A DNA stretch of 64,000 nt from Capnocytophaga granulosa ATCC 51502 (GCF_000411115.1 NZ_KE150257.1:115174-179173), one strand, 5' to 3'; positions 1-10,292 are shown, counted from the stretch's first letter. The notes: generated by a model from the letters alone, not told the origin. Program-made: numbers and translations.

Positions 1-1
1 C

Positions 2-667
2 ATAGGTGGTGGTCATAAGAAAAAGTATCGTATTATCGATTTCAAAAGAAACAAGTTCGGTGTAGAAGCCACTGTAGTTTCTATTGAGTACGACCCAAAC
101 AGAACAGCCTTTATCGCCTTGGTAGAATATACCGATGGAGAAAAGCGATACATCATCGCACCAGCAGGCTTGAAAGTAGGTCAGGTAATCGTATCAGGAG
201 AGACAGCCGCTCCTGAAATCGGAAATGCGATGCCACTTTCTCAAATTCCGCTTGGAACCGTAATCAATAGCATCGAGCTTCGTCCTGGACAAGGAGCCAA
301 TATCGCTCGCTCAGCAGGTACTTTTGCTCAGCTTATGGCCAAAGAAGGTAAGTACGCCACTGTGAAAATGCCTTCAGGAGAGACACGCATGATCCTGCTC
401 ACATGTCTTGCTACTATTGGAGCAGTATCTAACTCCGATCACCAGCTCGTCCTTTCAGGAAAAGCAGGTCGCTCACGCTGGCTCGGACGTCGTCCTCGTA
501 CTCGTGCCGTGGTAATGAACCCAGTAGATCACCCCATGGGTGGTGGTGAAGGACGCGCTTCAGGAGGTCATCCACGCTCACGTAAAGGTATCCCTGCCAA
601 AGGTTACAGAACTCGTTCTAAAACCAAGGCAAGTAATAAGTATATTGTAGAACGTAGAAAGAAATAA
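2..667 (+). CDS. rplB: 50S ribosomal protein L2 (5' partial)
   Basis: L2 binds 23S rRNA close to the peptidyl-transferase centre and supports subunit joining. The reading frame is already open at base 2, so the N-terminal part lies outside the window; 221 codons and the stop are present. The motif HPMGGGEG in the C-terminal third is the conserved L2 segment around the functionally important histidine. It is the first gene of the S10/spc run here and is followed 7 bases later by rpsS. An internal TTG at 119 is not a credible start because conserved L2 sequence continues upstream of it. Confidence 0.97.
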   Translation: MGGGHKKKYRIIDFKRNKFGVEATVVSIEYDPNRTAFIALVEYTDGEKRYIIAPAGLKVGQVIVSGETAAPEIGNAMPLSQIPLGTVINSIELRPGQGANIARSAGTFAQLMAKEGKYATVKMPSGETRMILLTCLATIGAVSNSDHQLVLSGKAGRSRWLGRRPRTRAVVMNPVDHPMGGGEGRASGGHPRSRKGIPAKGYRTRSKTKASNKYIVERRKK

Positions 668-674
668 GTAAGAT

Positions 675-954
675 ATGGCTCGTTCATTAAAAAAAGGTCC
701 TTATGTTCATTACGCCTTGGAGAAAAAAGGTTCTCCAAAATAAGGAAACAGGAAAGAAAACCGTGATCAAAACATGGTCAAGAGCATCTATGATTACTCC
801 TGACTTCGTAGGAGAAACCATCGCAGTACACAACGGAAAACAATTCGTTCCTGTATATGTAACCGAAAACATGGTAGGACACAAATTAGGAGAATTTGCC
901 CCAACTCGTTCCTTCAGAGGACACGCAGGTGCAAAAAATAAAGGTAAAAAATAA
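675..954 (+). pseudogene. rpsS: 30S ribosomal protein S19, reading frame broken by +1 base in an A-run
   Basis: S19 binds the head of the 30S subunit with S13. From the ATG at 675 the frame reads [18 protein letters not shown] and then hits TAA at 741. The rest of S19 (from [12 protein letters not shown] to the usual [10 protein letters not shown] end) continues in the next frame to 954. Removing one A from the run of six at 723-728 restores a 92-residue protein, the normal length. The run lies at a perfect hairpin (TTGGAGAA 717-724 with TTCTCCAA 731-738). rpsS is essential, so a homopolymer sequencing error is the simplest explanation; RNA-polymerase or ribosome slippage is the alternative. 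The gene sits in its normal place between rplB and rplV. Confidence 0.93.
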
Positions 955-959
955 AAGCT

Positions 960-1367
960 ATGGGAGTTCGTAAAAGAGAAAAAGCAATAGAGATTAAAGA
1001 AGCGAAACGAAATGTGGCTTTTGCAAAATTGAATAACTGTCCTACATCACCCCGTAAAATGCGCCTTGTGGCTGACCTTGTACGCGGTGTAGCAGTAGAG
1101 AAAGCCTTGGCTATCTTGAAGTTCAACCAAAAGGATGCAGCTTCATCTTTGCACAAGTTATTACTTTCAGCTATTGAAAACTGGAAATCAAAGAACGAAG
1201 GTGCTGATGTAGAAGCAGCCCAAGTATTCGTTAAAGAAATCCGCGTAGATGGCGGTGCGATGCTCAAAAGACTTCGCCCAGCCCCTCAAGGAAGAGCACA
1301 CAGAATTCGCAAACGTTCCAACCACGTAACCATCGTATTAGGAGCTAAAAATAACACTGAAAGCTAA
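960..1367 (+). CDS. rplV: 50S ribosomal protein L22
   Basis: L22 lines the peptide exit tunnel of the 50S subunit. The 135-residue product has the [14 protein letters not shown] core and the C-terminal beta-hairpin region with [17 protein letters not shown] typical of the family. The start ATG lies five bases after the rpsS stop, in the usual order rpsS-rplV-rpsC. Confidence 0.97.
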   Translation: MGVRKREKAIEIKEAKRNVAFAKLNNCPTSPRKMRLVADLVRGVAVEKALAILKFNQKDAASSLHKLLLSAIENWKSKNEGADVEAAQVFVKEIRVDGGAMLKRLRPAPQGRAHRIRKRSNHVTIVLGAKNNTES

Positions 1368-1377
1368 GATAAAAAGT

Positions 1378-2112
1378 ATGGGACAAAAAACAAATCCAAT
1401 AGGGAATCGCCTTGGAATTATCAGAGGATGGGAATCCAACTGGTACGGAGGAAATGACTACGGAGACAAATTGGCTGAGGATGACAAAATCAGAAAATAT
1501 GTGCATACTCGTTTGTCTAAAGCTAGTGTTTCTCGTGTAATTATTGAAAGAACTTTGAAACTTGTAACCGTTACTATCACTACCTCCCGACCTGGTAGCA
1601 TTATCGGAAAGGGTGGCCAAGAGGTAGACAAGCTCAAAGAAGAACTTAAAAAAATTACAGGCAAAGATATTCAAATTAATATCTTTGAGATTAAAAGACC
1701 AGAACTTGATGCGCCACTTGTAGCTGCCAGCATCGCACGCCAAATCGAGAATCGTATCTCTTACCGCCGTGCTATCAAAATGGCTATCGCCGCTACTATG
1801 CGTATGAATGCCGAAGGTATCAAAATCCAAATATCTGGCCGTCTCAACGGTGCCGAAATGGCGCGCAACGAGAGCTACAAGGAAGGACGTATTCCTCTCT
1901 CTACCTTCCGTGCCGATATTGACTATGCTACCGACGAGGCTCACACCACTTACGGACGTATGGGTATCAAGGTATGGATTATGAAAGGTGAAGTATATGG
2001 TAAAAGAGAGCTTTCTCCGCTGGTAGGAATGACCAAGAAAAACCTCAGTGGTGGTTCTTCCGCTTCCAAAGAAGGAAACTCCGATGCAAAACGTGCTCGC
2101 CGAAAAAAATAA
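1378..2112 (+). CDS. rpsC: 30S ribosomal protein S3
   Basis: S3 helps form the mRNA entry channel of the 30S subunit. The 244-residue protein starts [13 protein letters not shown], has the KH-domain GKGG loop at about residues 77-80 and the C-terminal S3 domain with [16 protein letters not shown] sequence (here [12 protein letters not shown]). A lysine/arginine/serine-rich tail of about 20 residues closes it, as is usual in Flavobacteriia. It lies between rplV and rplP. Confidence 0.97.
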   Translation: MGQKTNPIGNRLGIIRGWESNWYGGNDYGDKLAEDDKIRKYVHTRLSKASVSRVIIERTLKLVTVTITTSRPGSIIGKGGQEVDKLKEELKKITGKDIQINIFEIKRPELDAPLVAASIARQIENRISYRRAIKMAIAATMRMNAEGIKIQISGRLNGAEMARNESYKEGRIPLSTFRADIDYATDEAHTTYGRMGIKVWIMKGEVYGKRELSPLVGMTKKNLSGGSSASKEGNSDAKRARRKK

Positions 2113-2132
2113 TATTTTAAAATCAGTAAGCA

Positions 2133-2552
2133 ATGTTACAACCAAAAAGAACAAAATATCGTAAGGATCAGAAAGGACGCATGAAGGGGGTATCCCAAAG
2201 AGGGCATCAGCTTTCTAATGGTACATTCGGCATCAAGTCCCTAGAATCCGCTTTTATCACTGCTCGCCAGATTGAGTCAGCCCGTGTGGCCGCTACCCGT
2301 TATATGAAACGTGAAGGACAGCTTTGGATCAAAATATTCCCAGATAAGCCTATTACCAAAAAGCCTTTGGAAGTACGTATGGGTAAGGGTAAAGGAGCTG
2401 TTGAGTACTGGGTGGCTGTGGTAAAGCCAGGACGTATCCTATTTGAAGTAGGTGGCGTACCTTTGGAAGTTGCCAAAGAAGCCCTTCGCCTTGCCGCTCA
2501 GAAGTTACCCGTAACTACTAAGTTCGTTGTAGCGAGAGATTATCAAGAGTAA
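2133..2552 (+). CDS. rplP: 50S ribosomal protein L16
   Basis: L16 contacts the A-site tRNA elbow region of the 50S subunit. The 139-residue protein starts [19 protein letters not shown] and contains [22 protein letters not shown] in two consecutive conserved stretches, diagnostic of L16. Normal length and position between rpsC and rpmC. Confidence 0.97.
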   Translation: MLQPKRTKYRKDQKGRMKGVSQRGHQLSNGTFGIKSLESAFITARQIESARVAATRYMKREGQLWIKIFPDKPITKKPLEVRMGKGKGAVEYWVAVVKPGRILFEVGGVPLEVAKEALRLAAQKLPVTTKFVVARDYQE

Positions 2553-2563
2553 TTTTATTAACA

Positions 2564-2755
2564 ATGAAACAGTCAGAAGTTAAAGATTTATCAGTCGCTG
2601 AGCTTGAACAAAAGCTCACCGAACTTAAGAAAACCCATTCGGAATTAAAAATGGCGCATGCCATTTCTCCAATAGAAAATCCACTTACTATTCGCAGCCT
2701 CCGTCGCGATATTGCACGTGTAGCAAGTGAGTTAACCCGTAGAGAATTACAATAA
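2564..2755 (+). CDS. rpmC: 50S ribosomal protein L29
   Basis: L29 sits at the tunnel exit near L23. The 63-residue, two-helix protein starts [18 protein letters not shown] and ends in [16 protein letters not shown], the usual L29 pattern. It lies 11 bases after rplP and before rpsQ. Confidence 0.95.
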   Translation: MKQSEVKDLSVAELEQKLTELKKTHSELKMAHAISPIENPLTIRSLRRDIARVASELTRRELQ

Positions 2756-2771
2756 TCATTGTGGCTTTAAT

Positions 2772-3029
2772 ATGGAAAAGAGAAATTTAAGAAAAGAAAG
2801 AATAGGGGTTGTTACCAGCAACAAAATGGAAAAATCCATTGTGGTATCAGTCGTAAAACGTGTAAAACACCCTATGTACGGAAAATTCGTATTGCAAACT
2901 AAAAAGTTTGTAGCACACGATGAAAAAAATGACTGCAATATCGGAGACACCGTGCGCATTATGGAAACCCGCCCACTGAGCAAGACTAAGTGCTGGCGAT
3001 TAGTAGAAATCATAGAAAGAGCGAAGTAA
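2772..3029 (+). CDS. rpsQ: 30S ribosomal protein S17
   Basis: S17 is an OB-fold primary binder of 16S rRNA. The 85-residue product has the motif [16 protein letters not shown] near the N terminus and the [19 protein letters not shown] segment near the C terminus. The next gene, rplN, starts two bases after its stop. Confidence 0.96.
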   Translation: MEKRNLRKERIGVVTSNKMEKSIVVSVVKRVKHPMYGKFVLQTKKFVAHDEKNDCNIGDTVRIMETRPLSKTKCWRLVEIIERAK

Positions 3030-3031
3030 TT

Positions 3032-3400
3032 ATGGTACAACAAGAATCAAGATTAAAAGTAGCCGATAACACAGGAGCCAAAGAAGTATTGACCATCCGT
3101 GTGCTTGGAGGAACCAAACGCCGTTATGCCTCTGTAGGAGATAAAATCGTTGTGACTATCAAGGAAGCAACTCCTACCGGAAGTGTGAAAAAAGGACAGG
3201 TTTCTACCGCTGTAGTCGTGAGAACCAAAAAAGAAGTAAGACGCCAAGATGGTTCTTACATTCGTTTTGATGAAAATGCTTGCGTACTGCTTAACGCTGC
3301 TGGTGAAATGAGAGGTACCCGTGTCTTCGGTCCTGTAGCACGTGAACTCCGTGACAAGCAGTTTATGAAAATTGTGTCATTAGCACCTGAGGTGCTTTAA
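3032..3400 (+). CDS. rplN: 50S ribosomal protein L14
   Basis: L14 lies at the subunit interface and contacts 16S rRNA. The family start [18 protein letters not shown] fixes the ATG at 3032, giving 122 residues; an in-frame ATG at 2990 would overlap rpsQ and adds no family sequence. The [18 protein letters not shown] segment is typical. Confidence 0.96.
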   Translation: MVQQESRLKVADNTGAKEVLTIRVLGGTKRRYASVGDKIVVTIKEATPTGSVKKGQVSTAVVVRTKKEVRRQDGSYIRFDENACVLLNAAGEMRGTRVFGPVARELRDKQFMKIVSLAPEVL

Positions 3401-3408
3401 TCCATGCA

Positions 3409-3726
3409 ATGATGATAAAGCTAAAAATAAAAACAGGCGATACTGTACAAGTAATCGCAGGCGACCACAAAGGGGAAAAGGGAAAAGTACTCAAAGTGGA
3501 TCGTGAGAAAAACAGAGCTATCGTGGAAGGTGTGAACTTAGTATCAAAACATACCAAACCCAGCGCCCAAAATCCTCAAGGGGGCATCATCAAAAAAGAA
3601 GCTCCTATACACATCTCCAACCTTTCCCTCTTAGACCCTAAGAGCGGAGAGCCTACCCGTGTAGAGTATCAGGTGAAAGATGGCAAAAAAGTAAGAATTT
3701 CTAAAAAATCAAAACAAGTAGTGTAA
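3409..3726 (+). CDS. rplX: 50S ribosomal protein L24
   Basis: L24 starts 50S assembly. The 105-residue product has the KOW motif ([19 protein letters not shown]) near the N terminus and the [17 protein letters not shown] segment. Two adjacent ATGs (3409 and 3412) can both serve as start; most relatives begin MxKLKIKxGD, so 3412 is equally possible. Confidence 0.95.
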   Translation: MMIKLKIKTGDTVQVIAGDHKGEKGKVLKVDREKNRAIVEGVNLVSKHTKPSAQNPQGGIIKKEAPIHISNLSLLDPKSGEPTRVEYQVKDGKKVRISKKSKQVV

Positions 3727-3728
3727 TT

Positions 3729-4280
3729 ATGACATATATACCTCGACTCAAACAGGAATATAAGGAGCGCATAATTGCAGCTCTTAAAGAAGAATTTGGT
3801 TACAAGAATGTAATGCAAGTTCCTAAACTTGAAAAAATCGTTGTAAGCCGTGGAGTAGGTTCTGCCGTTGCTGACAAAAAGCAAATAGAATACGCTGTAG
3901 ATGAGCTTACCAAAATCACAGGTCAGAAAGCCGTAGCTACTACCTCCAAAAAGGACGTGGCTTCCTTTAAGCTCCGCCGTGGTATGTCCATCGGGGCTAA
4001 AGTAACCCTTCGCGGTGAGCGTATGTATGAGTTCCTCGATAGGCTCATCACTATTGCACTACCTCGTGTGAGAGATTTCCAAGGAATCAAAGCAACAGGA
4101 TTTGACGGACGTGGCAACTATAACCTAGGGGTTACCGAACAGATCATCTTCCCTGAGATTGATATTGACAAAATCAACAAAATCGCAGGTTTTGATATTA
4201 CTTTCGTTACCTCTGCCGCAACCGATAAGGAAGCAAAATCATTATTAACCGAATTAGGATTACCATTTAAAAAGAACTGA
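3729..4280 (+). CDS. rplE: 50S ribosomal protein L5
   Basis: L5 binds 5S rRNA and forms the B1b bridge to S13. The 183-residue product starts [15 protein letters not shown] and carries [14 protein letters not shown] and PRVRDFQGI, both standard L5 blocks. It starts two bases after rplX and ends one base before rpsN. Confidence 0.97.
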   Translation: MTYIPRLKQEYKERIIAALKEEFGYKNVMQVPKLEKIVVSRGVGSAVADKKQIEYAVDELTKITGQKAVATTSKKDVASFKLRRGMSIGAKVTLRGERMYEFLDRLITIALPRVRDFQGIKATGFDGRGNYNLGVTEQIIFPEIDIDKINKIAGFDITFVTSAATDKEAKSLLTELGLPFKKN

Positions 4281-4281
4281 T

Positions 4282-4551
4282 ATGGCTAAAGAATCAATGA
4301 AAGCTCGTGAAGTGAAAAGAGCGAAGCTGGTAGCTAAGTATGCTGAAAAAAGAAAAGCGCTCAAAGAGGCTGGAGATTACGAAGCCCTACAGAAGCTGCC
4401 TAAAAATGCCTCTCCTGTACGCTTGCACAACCGTTGCAAACTCACAGGACGTCCTAAAGGATACATGCGTACATTTGGTATCTCACGTGTCCTTTTCCGT
4501 GAAATGGCTAACAAAGGACTTATCCCAGGGGTAAAAAAAGCAAGTTGGTAA
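4282..4551 (+). CDS. rpsN: 30S ribosomal protein S14, zinc-free form
   Basis: S14 belongs to the 30S head. The 89-residue product ends in [23 protein letters not shown], the S14 signature. It has a single cysteine and no CxxC pairs, so it is the longer zinc-independent form. It lies directly after rplE. Confidence 0.96.
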   Translation: MAKESMKAREVKRAKLVAKYAEKRKALKEAGDYEALQKLPKNASPVRLHNRCKLTGRPKGYMRTFGISRVLFREMANKGLIPGVKKASW

Positions 4552-4568
4552 TTTAAAAAAAGAAATTT

Positions 4569-4967
4569 ATGTACACAGACCCAATCGCTGACTACTTAAC
4601 ACGCATTCGTAATGCAAGCAACGCAGGGCACAGAGTAGTAGAAATTCCAGCTTCAAACCTTAAAAAAGAGATTACCAAAATCCTTTTTGATCAAGGCTAT
4701 ATTCTTAGCTACAAGTTTGAAGATAATGATGTGCAAGGAACCATCAAAATAGCCCTCAAATACGATAAAGAAACCAAAGAACCTGTTATACGTAAAATCG
4801 TACGCGTAAGTACCCCAGGTCTTCGTAAGTATGTAGGTGCTGCTAAGCTCCCTCGTATCCTCAACGGACTCGGTATCACTATCGTTTCTACCTCCAAAGG
4901 AGTAATGACTGGTAAGCAAGCCCGCGCTCTTAATATAGGGGGAGAAGTAATTTGTAATGTTTACTAA
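4569..4967 (+). CDS. rpsH: 30S ribosomal protein S8
   Basis: S8 is a primary 16S rRNA binder in the 30S platform. The 132-residue product starts with DPIADYLTRIRNA and has the ISTSKGVMT-type block (VSTSKGVMTGKQARALNIGG), typical of the family C terminus. Normal position between rpsN and rplF. Confidence 0.97.
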   Translation: MYTDPIADYLTRIRNASNAGHRVVEIPASNLKKEITKILFDQGYILSYKFEDNDVQGTIKIALKYDKETKEPVIRKIVRVSTPGLRKYVGAAKLPRILNGLGITIVSTSKGVMTGKQARALNIGGEVICNVY

Positions 4968-4986
4968 TAATTAACGACTTAAAAAA

Positions 4987-5529
4987 ATGTCAAGAATAGG
5001 TAAAGCACCCATCAGTATTCCTCAAGGAGTAACGATTACTATCAAAGATAATATCATTACTGTAAAAGGAAAACTCGGCGAATTAACCCAAGTGGTTAAA
5101 GACGTTGCTGTAAAGCAAGAAGATGGAAAACTCATAGTGGAGAGCCTAAGTAATACAAAGCAAGGTAATGCCTTCCACGGGCTTTATCGCGCCCTACTAC
5201 ACAACATGGTAGTAGGTGTATCCGAAGGCTTTACCAAAGAGTTGGAACTTGTAGGGGTTGGTTATCGTGCCACTAACCAAGGTCAAAAACTTGATCTAGC
5301 GCTCGGTTTCTCTCACAATATCCTTATGGAACTCCCTCAAGAAATTAAATTAGAGACTATCAATGAGAAAGGTAAGAACCCTATCATCAAACTTACCTCT
5401 CACGATAGACAATTACTCGGACAAGTAGCAGCTAAGATTCGTTCTTTCCGTAAGCCTGAACCTTACAAAGGAAAAGGTGTGAAATTCGTAGGAGAAGAAC
5501 TCAGAAGAAAAGCAGGTAAATCAGCTTAA
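4987..5529 (+). CDS. rplF: 50S ribosomal protein L6
   Basis: L6 has two duplicated domains and sits near the factor-binding site. The 180-residue product starts [15 protein letters not shown] and ends with [22 protein letters not shown], the family signature. It lies between rpsH and rplR. Confidence 0.97.
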   Translation: MSRIGKAPISIPQGVTITIKDNIITVKGKLGELTQVVKDVAVKQEDGKLIVESLSNTKQGNAFHGLYRALLHNMVVGVSEGFTKELELVGVGYRATNQGQKLDLALGFSHNILMELPQEIKLETINEKGKNPIIKLTSHDRQLLGQVAAKIRSFRKPEPYKGKGVKFVGEELRRKAGKSA

Positions 5530-5540
5530 AACGTAACATA

Positions 5541-5894
5541 ATGGCATTATCAAAAATAGAAAGAAGACAACGTATCAAGTACAGAATCAAAAAGACCGTT
5601 TCTGGAACTGCTCAAAGACCCCGCTTGGTGGTCTTCAGAAGCAATAGCGAGATCTATGCACAGATTATAGATGATACCAAAGGTGTTACCCTAGTGGCTG
5701 CCTCTTCTCGCGATAAAGATCTAAAGGTTTCAGGTACCAAAACCGAAAGAGCTAAACAAGTAGGAGAAGCTATCGCTAAAAAAGCCTTAGCCGCAGGTAT
5801 TGAAACTGTTTCTTTTGACAGAGGTGGTTATTTGTATCATGGACGTGTAAAATCTTTAGCCGAAGGTGCAAGAGAAGGCGGACTTAAATTCTAA
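5541..5894 (+). CDS. rplR: 50S ribosomal protein L18
   Basis: L18 binds 5S rRNA in the central protuberance. The 117-residue protein has [20 protein letters not shown] and ends [26 protein letters not shown], in pieces, both typical of L18. Eleven bases after rplF and six bases before rpsE. Confidence 0.97.
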   Translation: MALSKIERRQRIKYRIKKTVSGTAQRPRLVVFRSNSEIYAQIIDDTKGVTLVAASSRDKDLKVSGTKTERAKQVGEAIAKKALAAGIETVSFDRGGYLYHGRVKSLAEGAREGGLKF

Positions 5895-5900
5895 GAAACT

Positions 5901-6425
5901 ATGTATCAGAACTATAAAAATGTAGAATATGTAAAACCAAGCGGCTTAGAGCTAAAAGACCGCTTGGTAGGCGTACAACGTGTAACCAAGGTTACCAAAG
6001 GAGGACGCGCGTTCGGCTTCTCGGCTATCGTAGTGGTAGGCGACGAAAATGGCGTGGTAGGACAAGGACTCGGAAAATCTAAAGAAGTCTCCGAAGCTAT
6101 CGCCAAAGCAGTGGAAGATGCTAAGAAAAACTTAGTACGTATCCCTCTCAATGGAACTACCCTCCCTCACGAACAAAAAGGAAAATTCGGTGGTGCCCGT
6201 GTATATCTTCAACCAGCTGCCGAAGGTACTGGAGTGATCGCAGGGGGTGCTGTACGTGCCGTATTGGAAGCCGTAGGGGTACATAACGTACTTTCTAAAT
6301 CTCAAGGTTCTTCCAACCCGCACAACGTGGTAAAAGCAACTTTTGACGCCCTACTAAAGCTCAGAAGCGCTAAGACTATTGCCGAGCAACGTGGCATTTC
6401 CTTGGAAAAAATGTTTAAAGGTTAA
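5901..6425 (+). CDS. rpsE: 30S ribosomal protein S5
   Basis: S5 lines the mRNA entry channel and helps decoding accuracy. The 174-residue product has the dsRBD-like N-terminal block [18 protein letters not shown] and the C-terminal [21 protein letters not shown] stretch in consecutive conserved parts. Usual position before rpmD. Confidence 0.97.
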   Translation: MYQNYKNVEYVKPSGLELKDRLVGVQRVTKVTKGGRAFGFSAIVVVGDENGVVGQGLGKSKEVSEAIAKAVEDAKKNLVRIPLNGTTLPHEQKGKFGGARVYLQPAAEGTGVIAGGAVRAVLEAVGVHNVLSKSQGSSNPHNVVKATFDALLKLRSAKTIAEQRGISLEKMFKG

Positions 6426-6437
6426 TATCAATCACTC

Positions 6438-6623
6438 ATGGCAAAGAAAATTATCGTAACACAGACACGTAGTAGTATAAAACGTGCGAAAACCCAAAAA
6501 CTTACCCTAGTCTCTTTAGGCTTGGGTTCTATTGGGAAAGTAGCTATACACGAGGCTACCCCAAGCATCTTGGGAATGATTAATAAAGTAGAACACTTAG
6601 TTTCTGTACAAGAAGCTCAATAA
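6438..6623 (+). CDS. rpmD: 50S ribosomal protein L30
   Basis: L30 is a small 50S protein. The 61-residue product has QTRSSIKRAKTQKLTLVSLG and ends with GMINKVEHLVSVQ, matching the family. It lies between rpsE and rplO in the conserved spc order. Confidence 0.95.
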   Translation: MAKKIIVTQTRSSIKRAKTQKLTLVSLGLGSIGKVAIHEATPSILGMINKVEHLVSVQEAQ

Positions 6624-6640
6624 ACAAGGAGTATTTAATT

Positions 6641-7093
6641 ATGAATTTAAGTAATTTGAAACCTGCACAAGGTTCAGTACACAAAGATGGGAAGCGCGTA
6701 GGTAGAGGACAAGGTTCTGGTAAAGGTGGAACCTCCACTCGTGGACACAAAGGAGCTAAATCTCGCTCTGGTTTCTCTACTAAAATCGGTTTCGAAGGAG
6801 GACAAATGCCTCTTCAACGTCGCGTACCAAAATTTGGTTTCAAAAACTTCAACCGTAAGGAATATACAGGTATTAACCTCGGAAAACTACAAGAACTTGT
6901 AGATAAGGGCGTGGTTACCGACACTGTTAATTTGGATATCCTCGTGGAAAACCGCTTGGCCAAAAAAACCGACTTGGTGAAAATCCTTGGAGGAGGTGAG
7001 TTGAAAACAAAACTTAAAATCTCTGTTCATAAATTCACAGCAAGCGCTAAAGAAGCTGTTGAAAAATTAGGAGGAGAGGCTATAACGCTCTAA
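6641..7093 (+). CDS. rplO: 50S ribosomal protein L15
   Basis: L15 is a late 50S assembly protein with a long N-terminal extension. The 150-residue product has the glycine-rich block GRGQGSGKGGTSTRGHKG and GFEGGQMPLQRRVPKFGF. It directly precedes secY as in most bacteria. Confidence 0.97.
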   Translation: MNLSNLKPAQGSVHKDGKRVGRGQGSGKGGTSTRGHKGAKSRSGFSTKIGFEGGQMPLQRRVPKFGFKNFNRKEYTGINLGKLQELVDKGVVTDTVNLDILVENRLAKKTDLVKILGGGELKTKLKISVHKFTASAKEAVEKLGGEAITL

Positions 7094-7106
7094 GAATTAA
7101 TATTTT

Positions 7107-8435
7107 ATGAAGAAGTTTATAGAGACCTTAACGAATGTTTGGAAGATAGAGGAGTTGCGCAATCGCATCATTCTCACCTTGGGGATTTTGTTGGTGTACC
7201 GCTTTGGTGCCCACATAATCCTCCCAGGGATTGATGCTGAACAACTGAGCAAACTCACTCAGAGAACTTCGGAAGGAGGCTTGTTGGACATCCTTAATGC
7301 CTTTACAGGTGGTGCCTTTGCTAAGGCCTCTGTATTCGCCTTAGGGATTATGCCCTATATCTCCGCCTCTATCGTAGTGCAGCTTATGGGAATTGCGATT
7401 CCTTATCTGCAAAAACTACAACAGGAGGGCGAAAGCGGCCGTAGGCGTATCAACCAAATTACCCGTTGGCTTACCATAGCCATCTGTATCGTACAAGCTC
7501 CTGCTTACCTTTACTCTATCAGCGCCTTAGGGGTGCCTGATGAGGCGTTTATCCAAGGAAAAGGCTTAGGCTTTATCATTCCTTCGGTAATCATCTTGGT
7601 AACAGGGACTGTTTTTGCGATGTGGTTAGGTGAGAAAATCACCGATAAGGGTGTAGGTAATGGTATTTCCTTGCTCATCATGGTGGGGATTATCGCTCGT
7701 ATGCCTCATGCTTTCTTTGGTGAGATGAACAGGGTACACAGCCCTATGTTGGTAATTGTGGAAATCCTCTTGTGGCTTTTGGTGATCTTAGGGTGTATCT
7801 TCCTCACTTTAGCGGTAAGACAAATCCCTGTACAGTATGCCCGACGTACCACAGGCGGACAGGTGGAAAAGAACATCTTCGGAGCAAGACAGTATATCCC
7901 TCTAAAGCTCAACTCAGCTGGGGTTATGCCTATCATCTTTGCCCAAGCTATCATGTTCGTTCCTGCTGCCTTGGCGGGACTCTCTAAGTCCGAATGGGCA
8001 CTAAGCATCCAGAATGCGTTCCGTTCGCCTTTTGAGTTTTGGTACAATGTGCTCTTTGGATTGCTCATCATCATCTTCACTTACTTCTATACTGCCATTA
8101 CAGTACCAAGTAACAAGATGGCCGATGACCTTAAGCGCAACGGCGGATTCATACCAGGGGTAAAACCAGGACAAGAGACCAGTGAGTACTTGGACAAAAT
8201 CATGTCGCTCATTACCTTCCCAGGCTCTCTATTTCTAGTGGCTATTGCCGTACTTCCTGCCATAGTCAATAAGATACCTTTGTTGGAGATTGACCAACAA
8301 TGGGCTTTGTTCTACGGAGGTACGTCCTTGCTCATCTTGGTAGGGGTAGCCATTGACACTATGCAACAGGTCAATTCATACCTACTCAATCGCCACTACG
8401 ATGGCCTAATGAAAACAGGTAAAAAGAGAAGATAA
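7107..8435 (+). CDS. secY: Protein translocase subunit SecY
   Basis: SecY forms the inner-membrane channel through which unfolded proteins are exported. The 442-residue product has ten predicted membrane segments, the signature [15 protein letters not shown] (about residues 82-96) and the cytoplasmic loop with [10 protein letters not shown]. It lies after rplO; its stop overlaps the infA start by one base (TAATG), so translation is probably coupled. Its partner secE is at 35712. Confidence 0.98.
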   Translation: MKKFIETLTNVWKIEELRNRIILTLGILLVYRFGAHIILPGIDAEQLSKLTQRTSEGGLLDILNAFTGGAFAKASVFALGIMPYISASIVVQLMGIAIPYLQKLQQEGESGRRRINQITRWLTIAICIVQAPAYLYSISALGVPDEAFIQGKGLGFIIPSVIILVTGTVFAMWLGEKITDKGVGNGISLLIMVGIIARMPHAFFGEMNRVHSPMLVIVEILLWLLVILGCIFLTLAVRQIPVQYARRTTGGQVEKNIFGARQYIPLKLNSAGVMPIIFAQAIMFVPAALAGLSKSEWALSIQNAFRSPFEFWYNVLFGLLIIIFTYFYTAITVPSNKMADDLKRNGGFIPGVKPGQETSEYLDKIMSLITFPGSLFLVAIAVLPAIVNKIPLLEIDQQWALFYGGTSLLILVGVAIDTMQQVNSYLLNRHYDGLMKTGKKRR

Positions 8436-8650
8436 TGGCAAAGCAAGCAGCGATAGAACAAGATGGAACAATCATAGAGTCCCTCTCTAATGCAATGTTC
8501 CGCGTGGAATTGGATAACGGTCATGTGGTTACCGCTCATATCTCAGGGAAAATGCGTATGCACTACATAAAGCTACTCCCAGGCGATAGAGTAAAGCTCG
8601 AAATGACACCCTATGACCTTACCAAAGCACGCATCACTTACCGATATTAA
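8435..8650 (+). CDS. infA: Translation initiation factor IF-1
   Basis: IF-1 is a small S1-like OB-fold factor that occupies the 30S A site during initiation. The 71-residue product has [23 protein letters not shown] and ends [10 protein letters not shown], the normal family pattern and length. One-base overlap with secY; rpmJ follows. Confidence 0.97.
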   Translation: MAKQAAIEQDGTIIESLSNAMFRVELDNGHVVTAHISGKMRMHYIKLLPGDRVKLEMTPYDLTKARITYRY

Positions 8651-8681
8651 TAATAAAATTCGTTTTTAAAACAGACAACAG

Positions 8682-8798
8682 ATGAAAGTAAGAGCATCTA
8701 TTAAGAAAAGAAGCCCCGAGTGCAAGATTGTGCGTCGTAAAGGGGTATTGTACGTAATTAATAAAAAGAATCCGAGATTCAAACAAAGACAAGGATAA
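8682..8798 (+). CDS. rpmJ: 50S ribosomal protein L36, zinc-free form
   Basis: A 38-residue protein read directly from the sequence: it starts [19 protein letters not shown] and ends [12 protein letters not shown], the L36 pattern. Only one cysteine is present where classical L36 has three cysteines and a histidine, so it should not bind zinc. It lies between infA and rpsM, three bases before the rpsM ATG. Confidence 0.95.
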   Translation: MKVRASIKKRSPECKIVRRKGVLYVINKKNPRFKQRQG

Positions 8799-8801
8799 AT
8801 T

Positions 8802-9176
8802 ATGGCACGAATAGCAGGTATTGACTTACCAAAACACAAAAGAGGCGTCATAGGACTTACCTACATTTTTGGAATTGGTAGAAGTAGAGCTAAAGAAATT
8901 TTGAAAAAAGCTCAAGTAGATGAAGACATCAAAGTAAGCGATTGGAACGATGAGCAAATCACTCGTATCCGTGAGGCAGTTTCTTCTTACAAAATAGAAG
9001 GAGAACTACGCTCCGAAGTGCAGCTTAACATTAAGCGACTTATGGATATTGGTTGCTACCGCGGTATCCGTCACCGTTCAGGGTTACCTTTGCGTGGTCA
9101 AAAAACGAAGAACAACTCTCGTACAAGAAAAGGAAAACGAAAAACTGTTGCTAACAAGAAGAAAGCAACTAAATAA
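8802..9176 (+). CDS. rpsM: 30S ribosomal protein S13
   Basis: S13 in the 30S head contacts P-site tRNA and L5. The 124-residue product starts [19 protein letters not shown] and ends in the basic tail with [22 protein letters not shown]. It opens the alpha-operon section with rpsK, rpsD and rpoA. Confidence 0.97.
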   Translation: MARIAGIDLPKHKRGVIGLTYIFGIGRSRAKEILKKAQVDEDIKVSDWNDEQITRIREAVSSYKIEGELRSEVQLNIKRLMDIGCYRGIRHRSGLPLRGQKTKNNSRTRKGKRKTVANKKKATK

Positions 9177-9187
9177 TAAGTAGCGAT

Positions 9188-9580
9188 ATGGCAAAAACAA
9201 ATACAAAAGTTACCAAAAAACGTAAAGTAGTTATAGAATCATCTGGAGAGGCTCATATCTCAGCTACTTTCAATAACATCATCATTTCCTTGACCAACAA
9301 AAAAGGAGACGTGATTTCTTGGTCTTCTGCAGGAAAGATGAAGTTCAGAGGTTCTAAAAAGAATACGCCTTATGCCGCTCAAGTAGCCGCTGAGGACGCT
9401 GCTAAAACAGCTTTTGACGCAGGTCTTAAGAAAGTACGCGTATTCGTAAAAGGCCCTGGAGTAGGACGTGAGTCTGCCATCCGTAGCATTCACAATGCAG
9501 GAATTGAAGTTACTGAAATCATCGATGTAACTCCACTTCCACACAATGGTTGTCGCCCTCCAAAACGTCGTAAAGTATAA
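9188..9580 (+). CDS. rpsK: 30S ribosomal protein S11
   Basis: S11 is part of the 30S platform. The 130-residue product has [20 protein letters not shown] and the C-terminal [18 protein letters not shown] typical of the family. Followed by an 86-base gap holding a structured leader in front of rpsD. Confidence 0.97.
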   Translation: MAKTNTKVTKKRKVVIESSGEAHISATFNNIIISLTNKKGDVISWSSAGKMKFRGSKKNTPYAAQVAAEDAAKTAFDAGLKKVRVFVKGPGVGRESAIRSIHNAGIEVTEIIDVTPLPHNGCRPPKRRKV

Positions 9581-9591
9581 CACTTAACCCC

Positions 9592-9666
9592 CAGAGAGAG
9601 GCACAGATTATCGAAGGATAAGCCTTAATTCATAATCCTCTCTCCTTTTAATCAAAATAGTATAAA
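9592..9666 (+). promoter_or_regulatory. Structured leader upstream of rpsD, possible S4 autoregulatory element
   Basis: GAGAGAG (9594-9600) can pair with CTCTCTC (9638-9644) and, after a five-base bulge, GATTAT (9606-9611) pairs with ATAATC (9632-9637). The element fills the only sizeable gap inside the alpha section and ends just before the rpsD ATG. S4 leader RNAs are known from Bacteroidia, and S4 represses its operon in other bacteria; that this is such a site is inferred from place and fold only. Confidence 0.5.
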
Positions 9667-10272
9667 ATGGCAAGATATACAGGCCCAAAAAGCAAAATCG
9701 CTCGTAAGTTTGGTGAAGCGATTTTCGGTGAAGATAAGTCTTTTGCTAAAAAGAACTATCCGCCAGGACAGCATGGAATCAACCGTAAAAGAGCAAAACG
9801 CTCTGAGTATGCAATCCAGCTACAAGAAAAACAAAAAGCAAAATATACCTATGGTATCTTGGAACGTCAGTTCCAAAATATGTACGAAAAAGCACGTCGT
9901 AGCAAAGGGGTAACAGGTGAGGTATTACTCCAACTCTGTGAAGCTCGCTTGGACAATGTCGTATATCGCATGGGTATCGCACCTTCTCGTCGTGCTGCAC
10001 GACAACTCGTTTCTCACCGTCATATTACCGTCAATGGCGAAGTGGTAAATATTCCTTCTTACTCCCTAAAACCAGGTGATGTAGTAGGGGTACGCCACAA
10101 ATCACAATCTCTTACTGTGATCGAAAACGCCCTCGCAAGTAATAGCTCCGTGTACGAATGGATCACTTGGAACCCTGAAAAATTGGAAGGTACCTTCGTA
10201 GCACTCCCTCAGCGTATCCAAATACCTGAAAACATTAAAGAACAATTAATCGTAGAGTTGTACTCTAAATAA
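9667..10272 (+). CDS. rpsD: 30S ribosomal protein S4
   Basis: S4 is a primary 16S rRNA binder and often a translational repressor of its own operon. The 201-residue product starts [17 protein letters not shown] and has the S4 RNA-binding domain block [10 protein letters not shown]...[17 protein letters not shown] at about residues 92-120. A hairpin-forming leader precedes it. Confidence 0.97.
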   Translation: MARYTGPKSKIARKFGEAIFGEDKSFAKKNYPPGQHGINRKRAKRSEYAIQLQEKQKAKYTYGILERQFQNMYEKARRSKGVTGEVLLQLCEARLDNVVYRMGIAPSRRAARQLVSHRHITVNGEVVNIPSYSLKPGDVVGVRHKSQSLTVIENALASNSSVYEWITWNPEKLEGTFVALPQRIQIPENIKEQLIVELYSK

Positions 10273-10292
10273 TACTAGTCAGCAGTCAGATT

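Noticed and set aside
675..740. Classical -1 programmed frameshift in rpsS
   Set aside because: The needed shift is +1 (or -2), not -1, so the usual A-AAA-AAG model does not apply.
1345..2154. Long minus-strand open frame opposite rpsC
   Set aside because: It lies wholly over a conserved ribosomal gene, has no family motifs and no start signals; a shadow frame.
7706..8080. Minus-strand open frame within secY
   Set aside because: Antisense to a conserved gene, with no recognisable product.
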